Positions 30,656 through 40,567 are shown, numbered from the stretch's first letter. The stretch: 64,000 nucleotides of DNA from Sporomusa acidovorans (GCF_002257695.2 NZ_CP155571.1); one strand, 5' to 3'. Numbers and translations: made by a program. Notes: a model not told the origin generated them from the sequence alone.

Positions 30656-31891
30656 TTAATCATCCTCCCAACTTCCGGTATAAGGGTTATAAGAGCAATC
30701 AGCAGGGGGGGCGTTCCAGGAATTTTGAGGATCTTGGTTTTGGGCAAGGGGACGGCAATCAGGGCAAGCGTAACGGTACTCGCAGTCCTGACATTTAGTA
30801 ATCCTGTCTTTAGTTGTTTGCCAACAGTTTTTTAGCGGTTGGCCGTTAAGGATCGTATGGAGATCTGAACTTAGAATATTTCCGCAAATTTGCTCACGGG
30901 CAAAAATGCAGGGGATCACATCGCCGGTGGCCGTTATCGCTAGGCGGCCGGCTAGGCAGCTATGAAAGCTTTGTGCATTCAGGAAGGATTCAGGATCGGT
31001 AAAAAAAGGCGGCTTGATGGGCGGTTTTGTGTAGACTTGAGGCAATAACTGCTGGTCATTGCCGCGGCCTGTAGGCCGCACAACATCCGGTGGTGTAGCT
31101 TCCACCCCTAGCCGTGTGCATAGTTTCATAATATTTTCGGCTTCATTCTCGTTGGCTTTCATAATAATTGAGGCTATGCGAAGTGGAATGTTCTCAGCCA
31201 GAATTTTATTTATGGCAGTCATGGTTTTCTCAAAGCTACCGGGATGAAGGGTTATTTTATCGTGTGTTGCGGCATTATCCGCATAGATTGTGGTAGCGAT
31301 AGAGACGTTATGTTCTTTAAAAAATTTGACACAGTCATCATTGATCAGTGTGGCATTTGTAAAAATTTCAATTAACTCGTAATTTTCTTCACGTGCCTTG
31401 AGGACCAGTTCCCGCCATTTGGGATAAAGTAAGGGTTCACCGCCAATGAGCTGGAGTCCGGAAGCGCCCTCCTGGCGCGCTTCTGTTATTAGTTCAAGCC
31501 AGCGACTGTGTGGTAGTGAGCCGGCAGGTACCTCCGGACTGCTGGCCGAATAGCAATGCAAGCAACGGTTATTGCAGGTGGAGGTAAGCTCGAACCATAC
31601 ATATTCCAGTTTGGGCGGCTTGCAGGGAAGGGAACGTTGTTTGGCGGCTTGCTTGCCATAATAGAAAGCTCCCAAGCCTTTTGTTGTCAAAGTATCAAGA
31701 AAAGATAAAAAACGCTCATTTTCCTTAAGGGTTATATCTAAAAAATCTTCCAAATTGCTGTCCTGACAGGCTTTTAAAAATTCAACCGCTCCATGATTTA
31801 CGGAGTATACCCGGCCGGAAGCAAAATCATAGATAGCTCCACGGAGCTTTCCCTCGACTAAAATACATTCTTCTTTTAAGGAATAATACAA
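30656..31891 (-). CDS. radical SAM/SPASM peptide maturase
   Basis: About 411 residues. N-terminal region resembles a RiPP recognition element; the radical SAM triad is CNNRCLHC, followed by the GGEPL-type motif LQLIGGEPLLYP; the C-terminal SPASM region has clustered cysteines (FHSCLAG, VIPCIFAREQICG, TKCQDCEYRYACPDC) for auxiliary [4Fe-4S] clusters. TTG 31891 is chosen as start: AAGGAGG (31906-31900) lies eight bases upstream, whereas the longer frame from ATG 31936 puts that site inside the gene. It probably forms thioether or related crosslinks on the Cys-rich peptide encoded immediately downstream; no exporter or protease gene is adjacent. Confidence 0.88.
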   Translation of the reverse strand: MYYSLKEECILVEGKLRGAIYDFASGRVYSVNHGAVEFLKACQDSNLEDFLDITLKENERFLSFLDTLTTKGLGAFYYGKQAAKQRSLPCKPPKLEYVWFELTSTCNNRCLHCYSASSPEVPAGSLPHSRWLELITEARQEGASGLQLIGGEPLLYPKWRELVLKAREENYELIEIFTNATLINDDCVKFFKEHNVSIATTIYADNAATHDKITLHPGSFEKTMTAINKILAENIPLRIASIIMKANENEAENIMKLCTRLGVEATPPDVVRPTGRGNDQQLLPQVYTKPPIKPPFFTDPESFLNAQSFHSCLAGRLAITATGDVIPCIFAREQICGNILSSDLHTILNGQPLKNCWQTTKDRITKCQDCEYRYACPDCRPLAQNQDPQNSWNAPPADCSYNPYTGSWEDD

Positions 31892-31987
31892 CAGATCAAC
31901 CTCCTTTGCGGCAACAATTGTTAGGGGTTTATACATAATATGCAGGTCGGATGCCAGGTGTCAGTTTCCGATAATCCTAAACCTATG

Positions 31988-32016
31988 TTGACAAAAACGT
32001 TTTTATCAGATATAAT
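31988..32016 (+). promoter_or_regulatory. promoter of tRNA-Gly
   Basis: Fully consensus: TTGACA (31988-31993), 17 bp, TATAAT (32011-32016), about 22 bases before the tRNA. Confidence 0.9.
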
Positions 32017-32038
32017 CAATTTTGTCGTTAAAACATAC

Positions 32039-32113
32039 GCGGAAGTAGCTCAGTGGTAGAGCATCGCCTTGCCAAGGCGAGGGTCGCGAGTTCGAATCTC
32101 GTTTTCCGCTCCA
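32039..32113 (+). tRNA. tRNA-Gly (anticodon GCC)
   Basis: 75 bases with encoded CCA. Acceptor GCGGAAG pairs with TTTCCGC (one G-T); D-arm AGCTCAGTGGTAGAGC; anticodon loop TTGCCAA with GCC; T-loop GTTCGAATC. Confidence 0.97.
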
Positions 32114-32120
32114 TGTAAAA

Positions 32121-32147
32121 AAACCCAGCATAATCTGCTGGGTTTTT
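32121..32147 (+). terminator. terminator after tRNA-Gly
   Basis: Stem AAACCCAGCA / TGCTGGGTTT with loop TAATC, then TTT. Confidence 0.9.
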
Positions 32148-32358
32148 TGCGCATATCTTGTCTTTGGTTTTTAATTGTGGTATGATATTATGCATGACAT
32201 TGCTGCAATTTGTGGTCTGGCCGAAAAAAATAACAAAAAATAATGCTTATGCTAAGAAACCATTAAATTTATGTCAATAATGGGAATACTGTTGTAAGGG
32301 CTATGTTGACAGTTATAAGCTGTGTCAGCAGTTAATTTCATAAGGAGGAAATACATAA

Positions 32359-33648
32359 ATGAAGGTTACAGCGGAAAGAATAGACAATCATAAAACGGTG
32401 CTCAATCTTGAAATACCCCAAACAGAGGTAACAAAAGCTCTTGAAAAGGCTTACCGCAAACTCGCTAATCAAGTCAACATTCCCGGCTTTCGTAAAGGTA
32501 AAGCACCGCGCAAAGTCGTAGAAATGCGTCTCGGTAAAGAGGCGTTGCTCGATGAGGCATTTGAAATCCTCGCGCCAGAGGCTTATGCCAAAGCGCTTGA
32601 AGAACAAGCAATCGACCCTGTTGGTCGTCCGGAGATAGAAGTGGTTACTTTAAATGAAGACGAGCCGTTGGTATTTAAGGCTACTGTTGTAAAAAAGCCT
32701 GAAGTAACTTTAGGTCAATATAAAGAGGTTACTGTAGAAAAAAACGTTAGTGAAATTACCGATGCCGATGTGGATGCCGAACTTGAGAAAAGCCGCAACC
32801 GCAATGCAAAAATGATTGTAGTTGAAGATGCCGAACTCAAGCAAGGTGATTTGGCAATTATTGATTTTAAAGGCTTTATTGATGGCGTTCCCTTTGAAGG
32901 CGGGGAAGGCAAGAGTTATCCTTTAGAAATTGGCTCAGGCAGTTTTATTCCTGGTTTCGAAGATCAGTTGATTGGTGCCAAATCCGGTGAAGAAAGGGAA
33001 GTAAAAGTTACTTTCCCTGAAGAATACTTTGTTGCTGAATTGGCTGGTAAAGAAGCGCTGTTTACTGTTAAGGTTTATGATATTAAACGTAAGGAAATGC
33101 CGGAACTTGATGATGATTTTGCCAAAGAAACAAGCGATTTTGATACATTGGCGGAATTAAAAGCCGATATTAAGAATAAGCTAGAACAGGCTGCAAGTGC
33201 CAAAGCAGACCGGGATTTTCGCACTGCCGTTATTAAAACAGTAGTTGATAATGCGCAAGTCGATATTCCTGAAATCATGGTTGAAAACCAAATAGACAAT
33301 ATGATTCAGGATTTTGACATCAACCTGCAACAGCGTGGTATGAAACTTGATAAATATCTTGAATATACTAAAATGGATATGGAAGCTTTGCGTAACAATT
33401 ACCGTGAATCCGCCTTGTACAATGTCAAGACTGATTTAGTTTTGGAAGCTATTGTAAAGATGGAGAATATTACTGCTACACCTGAAGAAATGGAGCAGGA
33501 AGTTGCGACAATGGCGGCGAATTATCAAACTACAGTAGAAGAAATTTTTAAAGTCATCCGTCAAACCGGTCGCTTCCAAGCTCTCCAGGAGTCGGTTTTG
33601 CGTAAAAAAGCTGTTGAGTTTATAATGGAGAATGTAGTTAAAAAATAA
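32359..33648 (+). CDS. tig: trigger factor
   Basis: 429-residue ribosome-associated chaperone and peptidyl-prolyl isomerase. N-terminal ribosome-binding domain with the FRKGKAP signature (VNIPGFRKGKAPRKVVE, about 39-55), central FKBP-type domain (about 150-240: DFKGFIDGVPFEGGEG, GSGSFIPGFEDQL), and a helical C-terminal domain. Full length. AAGGAGG precedes ATG 32359. It leads the proteostasis cluster tig-clpP-clpX, a conserved order in Firmicutes, with gaps of 22 and 12 bases that suggest one transcript. Confidence 0.98.
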   Translation: MKVTAERIDNHKTVLNLEIPQTEVTKALEKAYRKLANQVNIPGFRKGKAPRKVVEMRLGKEALLDEAFEILAPEAYAKALEEQAIDPVGRPEIEVVTLNEDEPLVFKATVVKKPEVTLGQYKEVTVEKNVSEITDADVDAELEKSRNRNAKMIVVEDAELKQGDLAIIDFKGFIDGVPFEGGEGKSYPLEIGSGSFIPGFEDQLIGAKSGEEREVKVTFPEEYFVAELAGKEALFTVKVYDIKRKEMPELDDDFAKETSDFDTLAELKADIKNKLEQAASAKADRDFRTAVIKTVVDNAQVDIPEIMVENQIDNMIQDFDINLQQRGMKLDKYLEYTKMDMEALRNNYRESALYNVKTDLVLEAIVKMENITATPEEMEQEVATMAANYQTTVEEIFKVIRQTGRFQALQESVLRKKAVEFIMENVVKK

Positions 33649-33670
33649 TTAGAGTTTGAGGTGATTTGTC

Positions 33671-34276
33671 ATGCCCTATGTGCCAATTGTAGTAGAGCAG
33701 TCTAACCGTGGTGAGCGGGCTTATGATATTTACTCGCGACTGTTAAAAGACCGTATTGTATTTATTGGTGGGCCTATTGACGACAATGTGGCCAATTTGT
33801 TTATCGCGCAATTGCTGTTTTTGGAATCCGAAGACCCTGAAAAGGATATTCATGTATACATCAATAGTCCTGGGGGCGTAGTTACGGCTGCTATGGCTAT
33901 GTATGACACCATGCAATATGTCAAACCAGATGTTACGACCACTTGCATGGGGCAGGCCGCCAGTGCCGGTGCGGTACTGCTTGCCGCCGGTGCCAAGGGA
34001 AAACGCTATGCGTTGCCCAATTCTAGGATTATGATTCATCAGCCACTTGGTGGTGCTCAGGGTCAAGCTACTGACATAGAAATTCACGCACGGGAAATTC
34101 TTCGCATGCGGGAACACATAAACGGTATTCTGGTTCACCATACTGGCCAGCCAATGGAAAAAATCCAAAATGATACCGAACGGGACTTCTTCATGTCCAG
34201 TGAGCAAGCTAAAGAATACGGCCTCATTGATGCAGTCGTTGTGCGGGGTGACAGACACAAGGAGACTCCCAAGTAG
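33671..34276 (+). CDS. clpP: ClpP protease subunit
   Basis: 201-residue serine protease that forms two stacked heptamers. Catalytic serine in GQAASAGAVLL (about 97), histidine in MIHQPLGGAQGQATDIEIHA (about 122), aspartate in TERDFFMS (about 171). It starts with the usual short propeptide MPYVPIVVEQSNRGERAYDI. ClpX is encoded directly downstream and unfolds its substrates. AGGTGATTT before the ATG is the ribosome site. Confidence 0.98.
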   Translation: MPYVPIVVEQSNRGERAYDIYSRLLKDRIVFIGGPIDDNVANLFIAQLLFLESEDPEKDIHVYINSPGGVVTAAMAMYDTMQYVKPDVTTTCMGQAASAGAVLLAAGAKGKRYALPNSRIMIHQPLGGAQGQATDIEIHAREILRMREHINGILVHHTGQPMEKIQNDTERDFFMSSEQAKEYGLIDAVVVRGDRHKETPK

Positions 34277-34288
34277 AGAGGTGGTAAT

Positions 34289-35551
34289 ATGTTGAAATTC
34301 GGTGATGACAGGGGTCAACTGAAGTGTTCTTTTTGCGGTAAACTGCAAGAACAAGTTAAAAAGCTTGTTGCCGGGCCAGGAGTATATATCTGTGATGAAT
34401 GCATAGAACTCTGCAATGAAATCATTGAAGAGGAACTAAGCGAGGACATGGATGTCGAACTCAGAGATGTTCCCAAGCCCAAAGAGATAAAAGATATCCT
34501 TGACCAGTACGTTATAGGCCAGGAGGAAGCTAAAAAATCACTAGCTGTGGCTGTGTACAATCATTATAAACGGATTAATCTCGGGGTGAAAATGGATGAT
34601 GTGGAATTGCAAAAGTCTAACATCGTCATGCTTGGGCCGACTGGCAGCGGTAAAACGCTTTTAGCGCAGACCTTAGCCAAGATTCTCAATGTCCCCTTTG
34701 CCGTAGCGGACGCCACTTCATTGACGGAAGCCGGGTATGTGGGCGAGGATGTGGAAAACATTCTCCTGAAACTTATTCAGGCTGCTGATTATGATGTGGA
34801 AAAAGCCGAAAAAGGCATTGTTTACATTGATGAGATCGATAAGATTGCGCGTAAGTCGGAAAACCCCTCGATCACCCGCGATGTTTCCGGTGAAGGTGTG
34901 CAGCAGGCTCTTCTGAAAATTTTAGAGGGTACAGTAGCCAGCGTTCCGCCGCAAGGGGGACGTAAGCATCCGCATCAGGAGTTTATTCAAATCGATACCA
35001 CCAATATTCTCTTTATTTGCGGCGGCGCCTTTGATGGCATTGATAAAATCATTGGAGCCAGGACAGGAAAAAAATCTATGGGATTTGGCGCTGAGATCCG
35101 CAGCAAAGAGAAAAAACAAATCGGGGAAATGCTTAAGAATATATTACCGGAAGACCTCCTCAAATTTGGCCTTATTCCCGAATTCGTCGGGCGCCTTCCT
35201 GTAATTGTTACACTAGATGCCCTTGATGAAGATGCTCTTGTACGCATTCTCATTGAACCTAAGAATGCGCTTGTGAAACAGTATCAGAAATTTTTAGAAA
35301 TCGACAATGTCCAGCTTGAATTTAAAGAAGAAGCGTTGAAGGCAATTGCTGCTGAAGCTTTAAAACGAAAAACCGGGGCCAGAGGCCTGCGGGCAATTAT
35401 TGAAGCTATCATGCGCAATGTTATGTACGATATCCCGTCCCGTACCGATATAGCCAAATGCATTGTGACTCCGGAAGTTATTCTTAACAAGGAAGAACCA
35501 ATGCTGGTGGCAGTCGAACGAAAAAATAAGAAAAAAGAAGAATCCGCATAA
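34289..35551 (+). CDS. clpX: ClpX unfoldase
   Basis: 420-residue AAA+ ATPase. N-terminal C4 zinc finger (CSFCGK...CDEC, residues 11-40), Walker A GPTGSGKTLLAQTLA (about 116), Walker B IVYIDEIDKIA (about 178), the IGF-like loop region and sensor 2 KTGARGLRAIIE (about 362). It delivers tagged proteins to ClpP. Twelve bases after clpP with GAGAGGTGG as ribosome site. The transcript ends at the terminator 35561-35591. Confidence 0.98.
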   Translation: MLKFGDDRGQLKCSFCGKLQEQVKKLVAGPGVYICDECIELCNEIIEEELSEDMDVELRDVPKPKEIKDILDQYVIGQEEAKKSLAVAVYNHYKRINLGVKMDDVELQKSNIVMLGPTGSGKTLLAQTLAKILNVPFAVADATSLTEAGYVGEDVENILLKLIQAADYDVEKAEKGIVYIDEIDKIARKSENPSITRDVSGEGVQQALLKILEGTVASVPPQGGRKHPHQEFIQIDTTNILFICGGAFDGIDKIIGARTGKKSMGFGAEIRSKEKKQIGEMLKNILPEDLLKFGLIPEFVGRLPVIVTLDALDEDALVRILIEPKNALVKQYQKFLEIDNVQLEFKEEALKAIAAEALKRKTGARGLRAIIEAIMRNVMYDIPSRTDIAKCIVTPEVILNKEEPMLVAVERKNKKKEESA

Positions 35552-35560
35552 AATAAATGC

Positions 35561-35591
35561 AAAAAAAGAAGCCGCTCAGGCTTCTTTTTTT
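35561..35591 (+). terminator. terminator of tig-clpP-clpX
   Basis: Perfect 13-bp stem AAAAAAAGAAGCC / GGCTTCTTTTTTT with loop GCTCA. Confidence 0.95.
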
Positions 35592-35736
35592 GCTGATCAG
35601 CGACGGACAAGCTTTAGTTTTACAGTTAACTTGCCGGGTTTTGCCAGGATAAAATAGTGGTCATTGCCAATACTAGATTCATGGTTACAAATAAAACAAA
35701 CAATTAATTTTGCCCGGGAAGGAGGTTCGTGTCATT

Positions 35737-37431
35737 TTGGATTATGCTGTCAATATTATCAGTGTGATTCAGTTGTTTTTTGCTGTGATTATTGGCCTCT
35801 ACTTTTGGAATTTGCTTAAATCACAACAGGGTAATAAGATAGCGGTAGAACGTGAATCCAAAAAGGAAATGGATAAACTGCAGAGAATGCGGGAAATCTC
35901 CTTAACCGAACCGCTGGCCGAAAAAACCCGGCCGACTGACTTTTCCGAAATCATTGGACAAGAAGAAGGACTAAAAGCTTTGCGCGCAGCCTTGTGTGGC
36001 GCCAATCCTCAACATGTTCTTATTTATGGCCCACCCGGAGTCGGCAAGACAGCTGCAGCCCGACTGGTATTAAATGAGGCAAGGCAAAACCATTATTCTC
36101 CCTTTAAACCAGCCGCTAAATTTATTGAGCTTGATGCTACAACCGCGCGCTTTGATGAGCGGGGAATCGCAGATCCCCTTATTGGTACGGTACACGACCC
36201 TATCTATCAGGGTGCAGGCCAAATGGGGATGGCCGGTATCCCGCAGCCAAAAGCCGGAGCCGTAACCAAAGCGCATGGCGGTTTGCTGTTTATTGACGAA
36301 ATTGGGGAACTTCACCATATCCAAATGAATAAACTATTAAAGGTACTGGAAGACCGTAAGGTATTTCTCGACAGTTCGTACTATAATAGTGAGGACCCCA
36401 ATATACCGCAGCATATTCACGACATATTTCAAAATGGCCTGCCGGCAGATTTTCGGCTCATTGGGGCTACGACCCGAATGCCGCAGGATATACCACCCGC
36501 AATCCGTTCCCGCTGTGTGGAAGTTTTTTTCCGGCCGCTGCTGCCTGATGAGATTGGTAAAGTGGCCTTAAATGCCGCTAAAAGAGTGAATTATAATTTG
36601 GATAATGGTGCGTTAGCGGTTATTAAACGGTATGCAACCAATGGACGCGAGGCTGTAAATATTATTCAAATCGCGATTGGGATTATCCAAAGTGCCGGAA
36701 AAACAGAGCGTATTATTACCCAGGCGGACGCAGAGTGGGTGATTAATTTTGGCCAATATAGTCCACGGCCAGAGAAAAAAATTCCGGCTAAACCGCAAGT
36801 TGGTGTAGTAAACGGCTTAGCTGTTTATGGTGCCAATATTGGGATGCTTATGGAGCTGGAGGTGACGGCAGTTCCTAATCATTACGGCACAGGAAAACTT
36901 ACCGTTACCGGGGTTGTTGACGAAGAGGAAATTGGCTCACCCGGGCGCACCATGCGGCGTAAAAGTATGGCGAAGGGATCACTCGATAATGTACTTACAG
37001 TGCTGGCCAAAGAGTTTGGAATCGAATATCAAAAATATGACATACATGTGAATTTCCCGGGTGGCATTCCTGTCGACGGCCCTTCGGCAGGGGTAACGGT
37101 TGCCACGGCTATTTACTCGGCAATCAACAATATCCCTATTGATAATACCGTTGCCATGACAGGCGAAATCTCGATCAGAGGGCTGGTAAAACCAGTCGGG
37201 GGCGTTGGTGCAAAAGTCGCTGCTGCCAAACAGGCCGGCGCGCGGCGTATTCTGATACCTGGCGAAAATTGGCAGGAATTGTATAAAAACATGGGGATTG
37301 AGGTTATTCCGGTTGAAACGTTACAGGAAGTGTTACACTATGCGATGGTTAAACCCAGTGAAACTTTTAAACCGGATACCGTAGCAACTATGCCGGAGGT
37401 TTTAGCAGCTGCCGGTGTTGAAAAAGTATAA
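35737..37431 (+). CDS. lonB: LonB ATP-dependent protease
   Basis: About 564 residues. One N-terminal membrane helix (IISVIQLFFAVIIGLYFW, about 6-23), then an AAA+ domain (Walker A GPPGVGKTAAAR near 100, Walker B LLFIDEIGEL near 190) and a C-terminal Lon protease domain with the catalytic Ser in DGPSAGVTVA (about 450) and Lys in KVAAAKQAG. It lacks the Lon N-terminal substrate domain, as in sporulation LonB. No ATG fits; TTG 35737 follows AAGGAGGT at 35719-35726. In spore formers LonB acts in the forespore, which suits a sporulating organism. Confidence 0.93.
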   Translation: MDYAVNIISVIQLFFAVIIGLYFWNLLKSQQGNKIAVERESKKEMDKLQRMREISLTEPLAEKTRPTDFSEIIGQEEGLKALRAALCGANPQHVLIYGPPGVGKTAAARLVLNEARQNHYSPFKPAAKFIELDATTARFDERGIADPLIGTVHDPIYQGAGQMGMAGIPQPKAGAVTKAHGGLLFIDEIGELHHIQMNKLLKVLEDRKVFLDSSYYNSEDPNIPQHIHDIFQNGLPADFRLIGATTRMPQDIPPAIRSRCVEVFFRPLLPDEIGKVALNAAKRVNYNLDNGALAVIKRYATNGREAVNIIQIAIGIIQSAGKTERIITQADAEWVINFGQYSPRPEKKIPAKPQVGVVNGLAVYGANIGMLMELEVTAVPNHYGTGKLTVTGVVDEEEIGSPGRTMRRKSMAKGSLDNVLTVLAKEFGIEYQKYDIHVNFPGGIPVDGPSAGVTVATAIYSAINNIPIDNTVAMTGEISIRGLVKPVGGVGAKVAAAKQAGARRILIPGENWQELYKNMGIEVIPVETLQEVLHYAMVKPSETFKPDTVATMPEVLAAAGVEKV

Positions 37432-37438
37432 GACAGTT

Positions 37439-37463
37439 AGCCGGGTGATTACCCGGCTTGTTA
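37439..37463 (+). terminator. terminator after lonB
   Basis: Stem AGCCGGGT / ACCCGGCT with loop GATT, followed by TGTTATT. Begins eight bases after the stop. Confidence 0.8.
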
Positions 37464-37574
37464 TTGTTGGGAAATAAGAGGATTTTTAGCAGATACTCAG
37501 AATATTTTATATAGCGGTGTTGAAACTACTGTTAATGACTTAATTAACCGCAGGGATACCGAAGGGAGGAAGCA

Positions 37575-39893
37575 ATGTTGGCAGAAAAACGGCGTACAAT
37601 ACCACTTTTACCGCTGAGAGGCATTTTGGTTTTTCCATATATGATTATTCATTTGGATGTTGGCCGGGAAAAATCCATTAGTGCTTTAGAGGAAGCAATG
37701 GTGCAAGACCGGTTAATTATGCTGGCTTCACAAAAAGATGCTCAAAATGATACACCTCAACCAGAAGATATTTTTTCTGTAGGTACTGTGGCAGAAATCA
37801 AACAATTATTGAAATTGCCCGGAGGCACGATACGGGTATTAGTCGAAGGCTTGCATCGCGGCGCAATAGAAGAATTTATTAGTTCAGAACCTTACTATCA
37901 AGTTCAGATTCGTGAATTTTCCGAGGTCGAGACCAAAACGCCGGAAATTGAGGCGCTCACCCGGACGGCAATCAATCAGTTTGAACAGTGGGTTAAGTTG
38001 AGTAAAAAAATTCCGCCGGAAACGCTGGTTTCGGTGGTTGTAGTCGAAGAACCGGGACGTTTGACAGATCTTATTGCCAGTCATTTAGCACTAAAAATTG
38101 AAGATAAACAGACGTTATTAGAGGCCGTAGAAATTAATGAGCGGCTGGAACGGTTGTGTGAGATTCTTGGGCGTGAAATGGAAATTCTCGAACTCGAGAA
38201 GAAAATCCATATTCGGGTACGCAAACAAATGGAGAAGACTCAGAAAGAATATTATTTGCGTGAACAACTTAAAGCCATCCAGAAGGAACTTGGTGAAAAA
38301 GATGACCGTACGGCCGAAGTGGAAGAATATCGCCAACGGGTGAAAGAGCAGAATCTCCCTAAAGAAGTGGAAGAAAAGATTAATAAAGAAATTGACCGGC
38401 TGGAGAAAATGCCGCCGATGGTGGCGGAAGGCAGCGTGATTCGCACTTATCTGGACTGGTTGCTGGCTCTGCCCTGGAATGTTGAAACCGAAGACAGATT
38501 GGATATTGATGTTGCCGAGAAAATTCTGGATGAAGATCATTATGGACTGGAAAAGGTTAAAGAACGGATCTTAGAGTACCTCTCCATCCGAAAACTTACT
38601 CAAAAAATGAAAGGGCCGATTTTATGCCTTGTTGGGCCGCCAGGTGTTGGTAAAACCTCACTGGCTCGCTCGATAGCCAGAGCTATGGAACGTAAATTTG
38701 TCCGGGTCTCCTTAGGCGGAGTGCGTGATGAAGCTGAAATCCGCGGCCACCGCCGCACGTATGTCGGTGCCTTGCCAGGACGTATTATTCAGGGCATGCG
38801 TACAGTCGGCTCGAAAAATCCTGTTTTTCTTCTTGATGAGATTGATAAAATGAGCGCTGACTTTCGTGGCGACCCGTCGTCTGCTTTGCTGGAAGTACTG
38901 GACCCGGAACAGAATAACAGCTTTAGTGATCATTATATTGAGATCGCCTATGATCTGTCACGGGTGCTTTGGGTAGTCACGGCCAATGTCATGCATAATA
39001 TTCCACGGCCGCTTATGGATCGCATGGAAGTAATCTCTATTGCCGGGTATACGGAAGAGGAAAAAACGGAGATTGCCAAACGTTATTTAATTCCTAAGCA
39101 GGTTAGCGATCATGGCTTGACAGATAAGCAAATTTCATTTTCAGAAGGGACTATTCAAAAAGTAATACGTGATTATACCCGTGAAGCCGGCGTGCGGAAT
39201 CTGGAGCGGAATATTGCTAATTTATGCCGCAAAGTGGCGCGTAAGATCGTTCAAGACCAAGGTCCTGTTATTAAAATTACAGCGCAAAATCTACACACTT
39301 TTTTAGGCAAACCCAAATATCGGCATGCGCATGCCGAAGAAGCCAATCAGGTAGGGGTAGCTACCGGTTTAGCCTGGACCGAGGTGGGCGGTGATGTATT
39401 GCCTGTGGAAATTTCCACCATGAAAGGCAAAGGTAAATTGCTGCTTACCGGACAATTGGGTGATGTTATGCAAGAATCCGCGCAGGCCGGGTTTAGTTAT
39501 ATCCGGTCCAGGGCTAAAGAATTGGGTATTGAGGAAGATTTCCATGAAAAACTGGACATCCACATCCATTTGCCGGAAGGTGCTATTCCGAAAGACGGAC
39601 CATCAGCCGGTATTACGATGGCTACCGCGATTGCTTCAGCCTTAACCGGCAAACCCATTAAAAGTGAGCTGGCTATGACGGGAGAAATAACTCTCCGCGG
39701 CCGGGTATTGCCTGTCGGCGGAATTAAAGAGAAGATATTGGCCGCTCACCGGGCGGGAATCAAGCAAGTCATGCTGCCTAAGGAAAATAAGCGTGACTTG
39801 GATGAGCTTCCTGCCAATGTAAAACGCAGTCTTGATTTTGTGTTGGTCGAACATATGGATGAGGTACTGAAAACGGCTATGGTGACTGATTAA
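37575..39893 (+). CDS. lon: Lon protease (LonA)
   Basis: 772-residue cytosolic ATP-dependent protease. N-terminal LON substrate domain (LLPLRGILVFPYMIIHLDVGR, quoted in part) and coiled coil (about 190-265), Walker A GPPGVGKTSLARS (about 352), Walker B NPVFLLDEIDKM (about 415), and a C-terminal protease domain with catalytic Ser in PKDGPSAGITMA (about 675) and Lys in GGIKEKILAAHRAG (about 718). GGGAGG lies before the ATG. Its stop overlaps the engB start by one base. Confidence 0.98.
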   Translation: MLAEKRRTIPLLPLRGILVFPYMIIHLDVGREKSISALEEAMVQDRLIMLASQKDAQNDTPQPEDIFSVGTVAEIKQLLKLPGGTIRVLVEGLHRGAIEEFISSEPYYQVQIREFSEVETKTPEIEALTRTAINQFEQWVKLSKKIPPETLVSVVVVEEPGRLTDLIASHLALKIEDKQTLLEAVEINERLERLCEILGREMEILELEKKIHIRVRKQMEKTQKEYYLREQLKAIQKELGEKDDRTAEVEEYRQRVKEQNLPKEVEEKINKEIDRLEKMPPMVAEGSVIRTYLDWLLALPWNVETEDRLDIDVAEKILDEDHYGLEKVKERILEYLSIRKLTQKMKGPILCLVGPPGVGKTSLARSIARAMERKFVRVSLGGVRDEAEIRGHRRTYVGALPGRIIQGMRTVGSKNPVFLLDEIDKMSADFRGDPSSALLEVLDPEQNNSFSDHYIEIAYDLSRVLWVVTANVMHNIPRPLMDRMEVISIAGYTEEEKTEIAKRYLIPKQVSDHGLTDKQISFSEGTIQKVIRDYTREAGVRNLERNIANLCRKVARKIVQDQGPVIKITAQNLHTFLGKPKYRHAHAEEANQVGVATGLAWTEVGGDVLPVEISTMKGKGKLLLTGQLGDVMQESAQAGFSYIRSRAKELGIEEDFHEKLDIHIHLPEGAIPKDGPSAGITMATAIASALTGKPIKSELAMTGEITLRGRVLPVGGIKEKILAAHRAGIKQVMLPKENKRDLDELPANVKRSLDFVLVEHMDEVLKTAMVTD

Positions 39894-40525
39894 TGACCGC
39901 CTCCTTTACTATTATTAATGCCAGTTATGTAGCAACTGCTGTTAACGCCAATCAGTATCCGGCAGGCGAGTTGGCGGAGATTGCTTTCATTGGGCGGTCT
40001 AATGTCGGCAAATCGTCACTTATCAATTCGCTCTGCCGGCGGAACGGGCTGGCACGTACCAGTGGGACGCCGGGCAAAACGCAGACAATTAATTATTTTC
40101 GCCTTGCGGGCAAGCTTGCTGATGATTCCAGGCTAGAATTCATGCTGGTTGATTTACCTGGATACGGGTATGCCAAAAGAGCTCAGACAGCACGGTCAAC
40201 CTGGTCGAAGTTTATCGAGGAATACTGGCTCAAATCGTCTCGATTAAAACTAGTGTGCCAGCTAATTGATCTTCGTCATCCACCCATGGAAAGCGATATG
40301 AATGTTTATCGTTGGCTGATCGAACACGGACTTGAGGTTCAGGTAGTGGCCACGAAAGCCGATAAAATTTCTAAAAGCCGTATTCGCCAGCATATTCAGG
40401 TAATTTATAAAGACATTGATATGTCCAATCTTAATCCTGCCGGCAGCATTTTGGCTTATTCAGCCGTTAGCGGGCTAGGCAGGGATGAACTTCTTGACGT
40501 TATTAGGAACATTTTGCTAAAATGA
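39893..40525 (+). CDS. engB: EngB/YsxC ribosome-biogenesis GTPase
   Basis: 210 residues, essential GTPase in 50S subunit assembly. G1 GRSNVGKSSLIN (about 34-45), G3 DLPGYGYAK (about 85), G4 TKAD (about 158). The lon-engB overlap (TAATG) indicates translational coupling, an arrangement widespread in Firmicutes. Followed by a terminator. Confidence 0.97.
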   Translation: MTASFTIINASYVATAVNANQYPAGELAEIAFIGRSNVGKSSLINSLCRRNGLARTSGTPGKTQTINYFRLAGKLADDSRLEFMLVDLPGYGYAKRAQTARSTWSKFIEEYWLKSSRLKLVCQLIDLRHPPMESDMNVYRWLIEHGLEVQVVATKADKISKSRIRQHIQVIYKDIDMSNLNPAGSILAYSAVSGLGRDELLDVIRNILLK

Positions 40526-40539
40526 TAGTACTATACGGA

Positions 40540-40567
40540 GGGAACAGTCGGCCGGCTGTTCCCTTTT
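40540..40567 (+). terminator. terminator after engB
   Basis: Stem GGGAACAG / CTGTTCCC with an inner GGCC, then TTTT. Confidence 0.85.

Noticed and set aside
33743..34354. 203-codon minus-strand frame over clpP
   Set aside because: Fully inside clpP/clpX start on the other strand; low-complexity translation, no start signal.
37464..37574. CIRCE or CtsR operator before lon
   Set aside because: Looked for TTAGCACTC-type dyads and CtsR heptads; none present.
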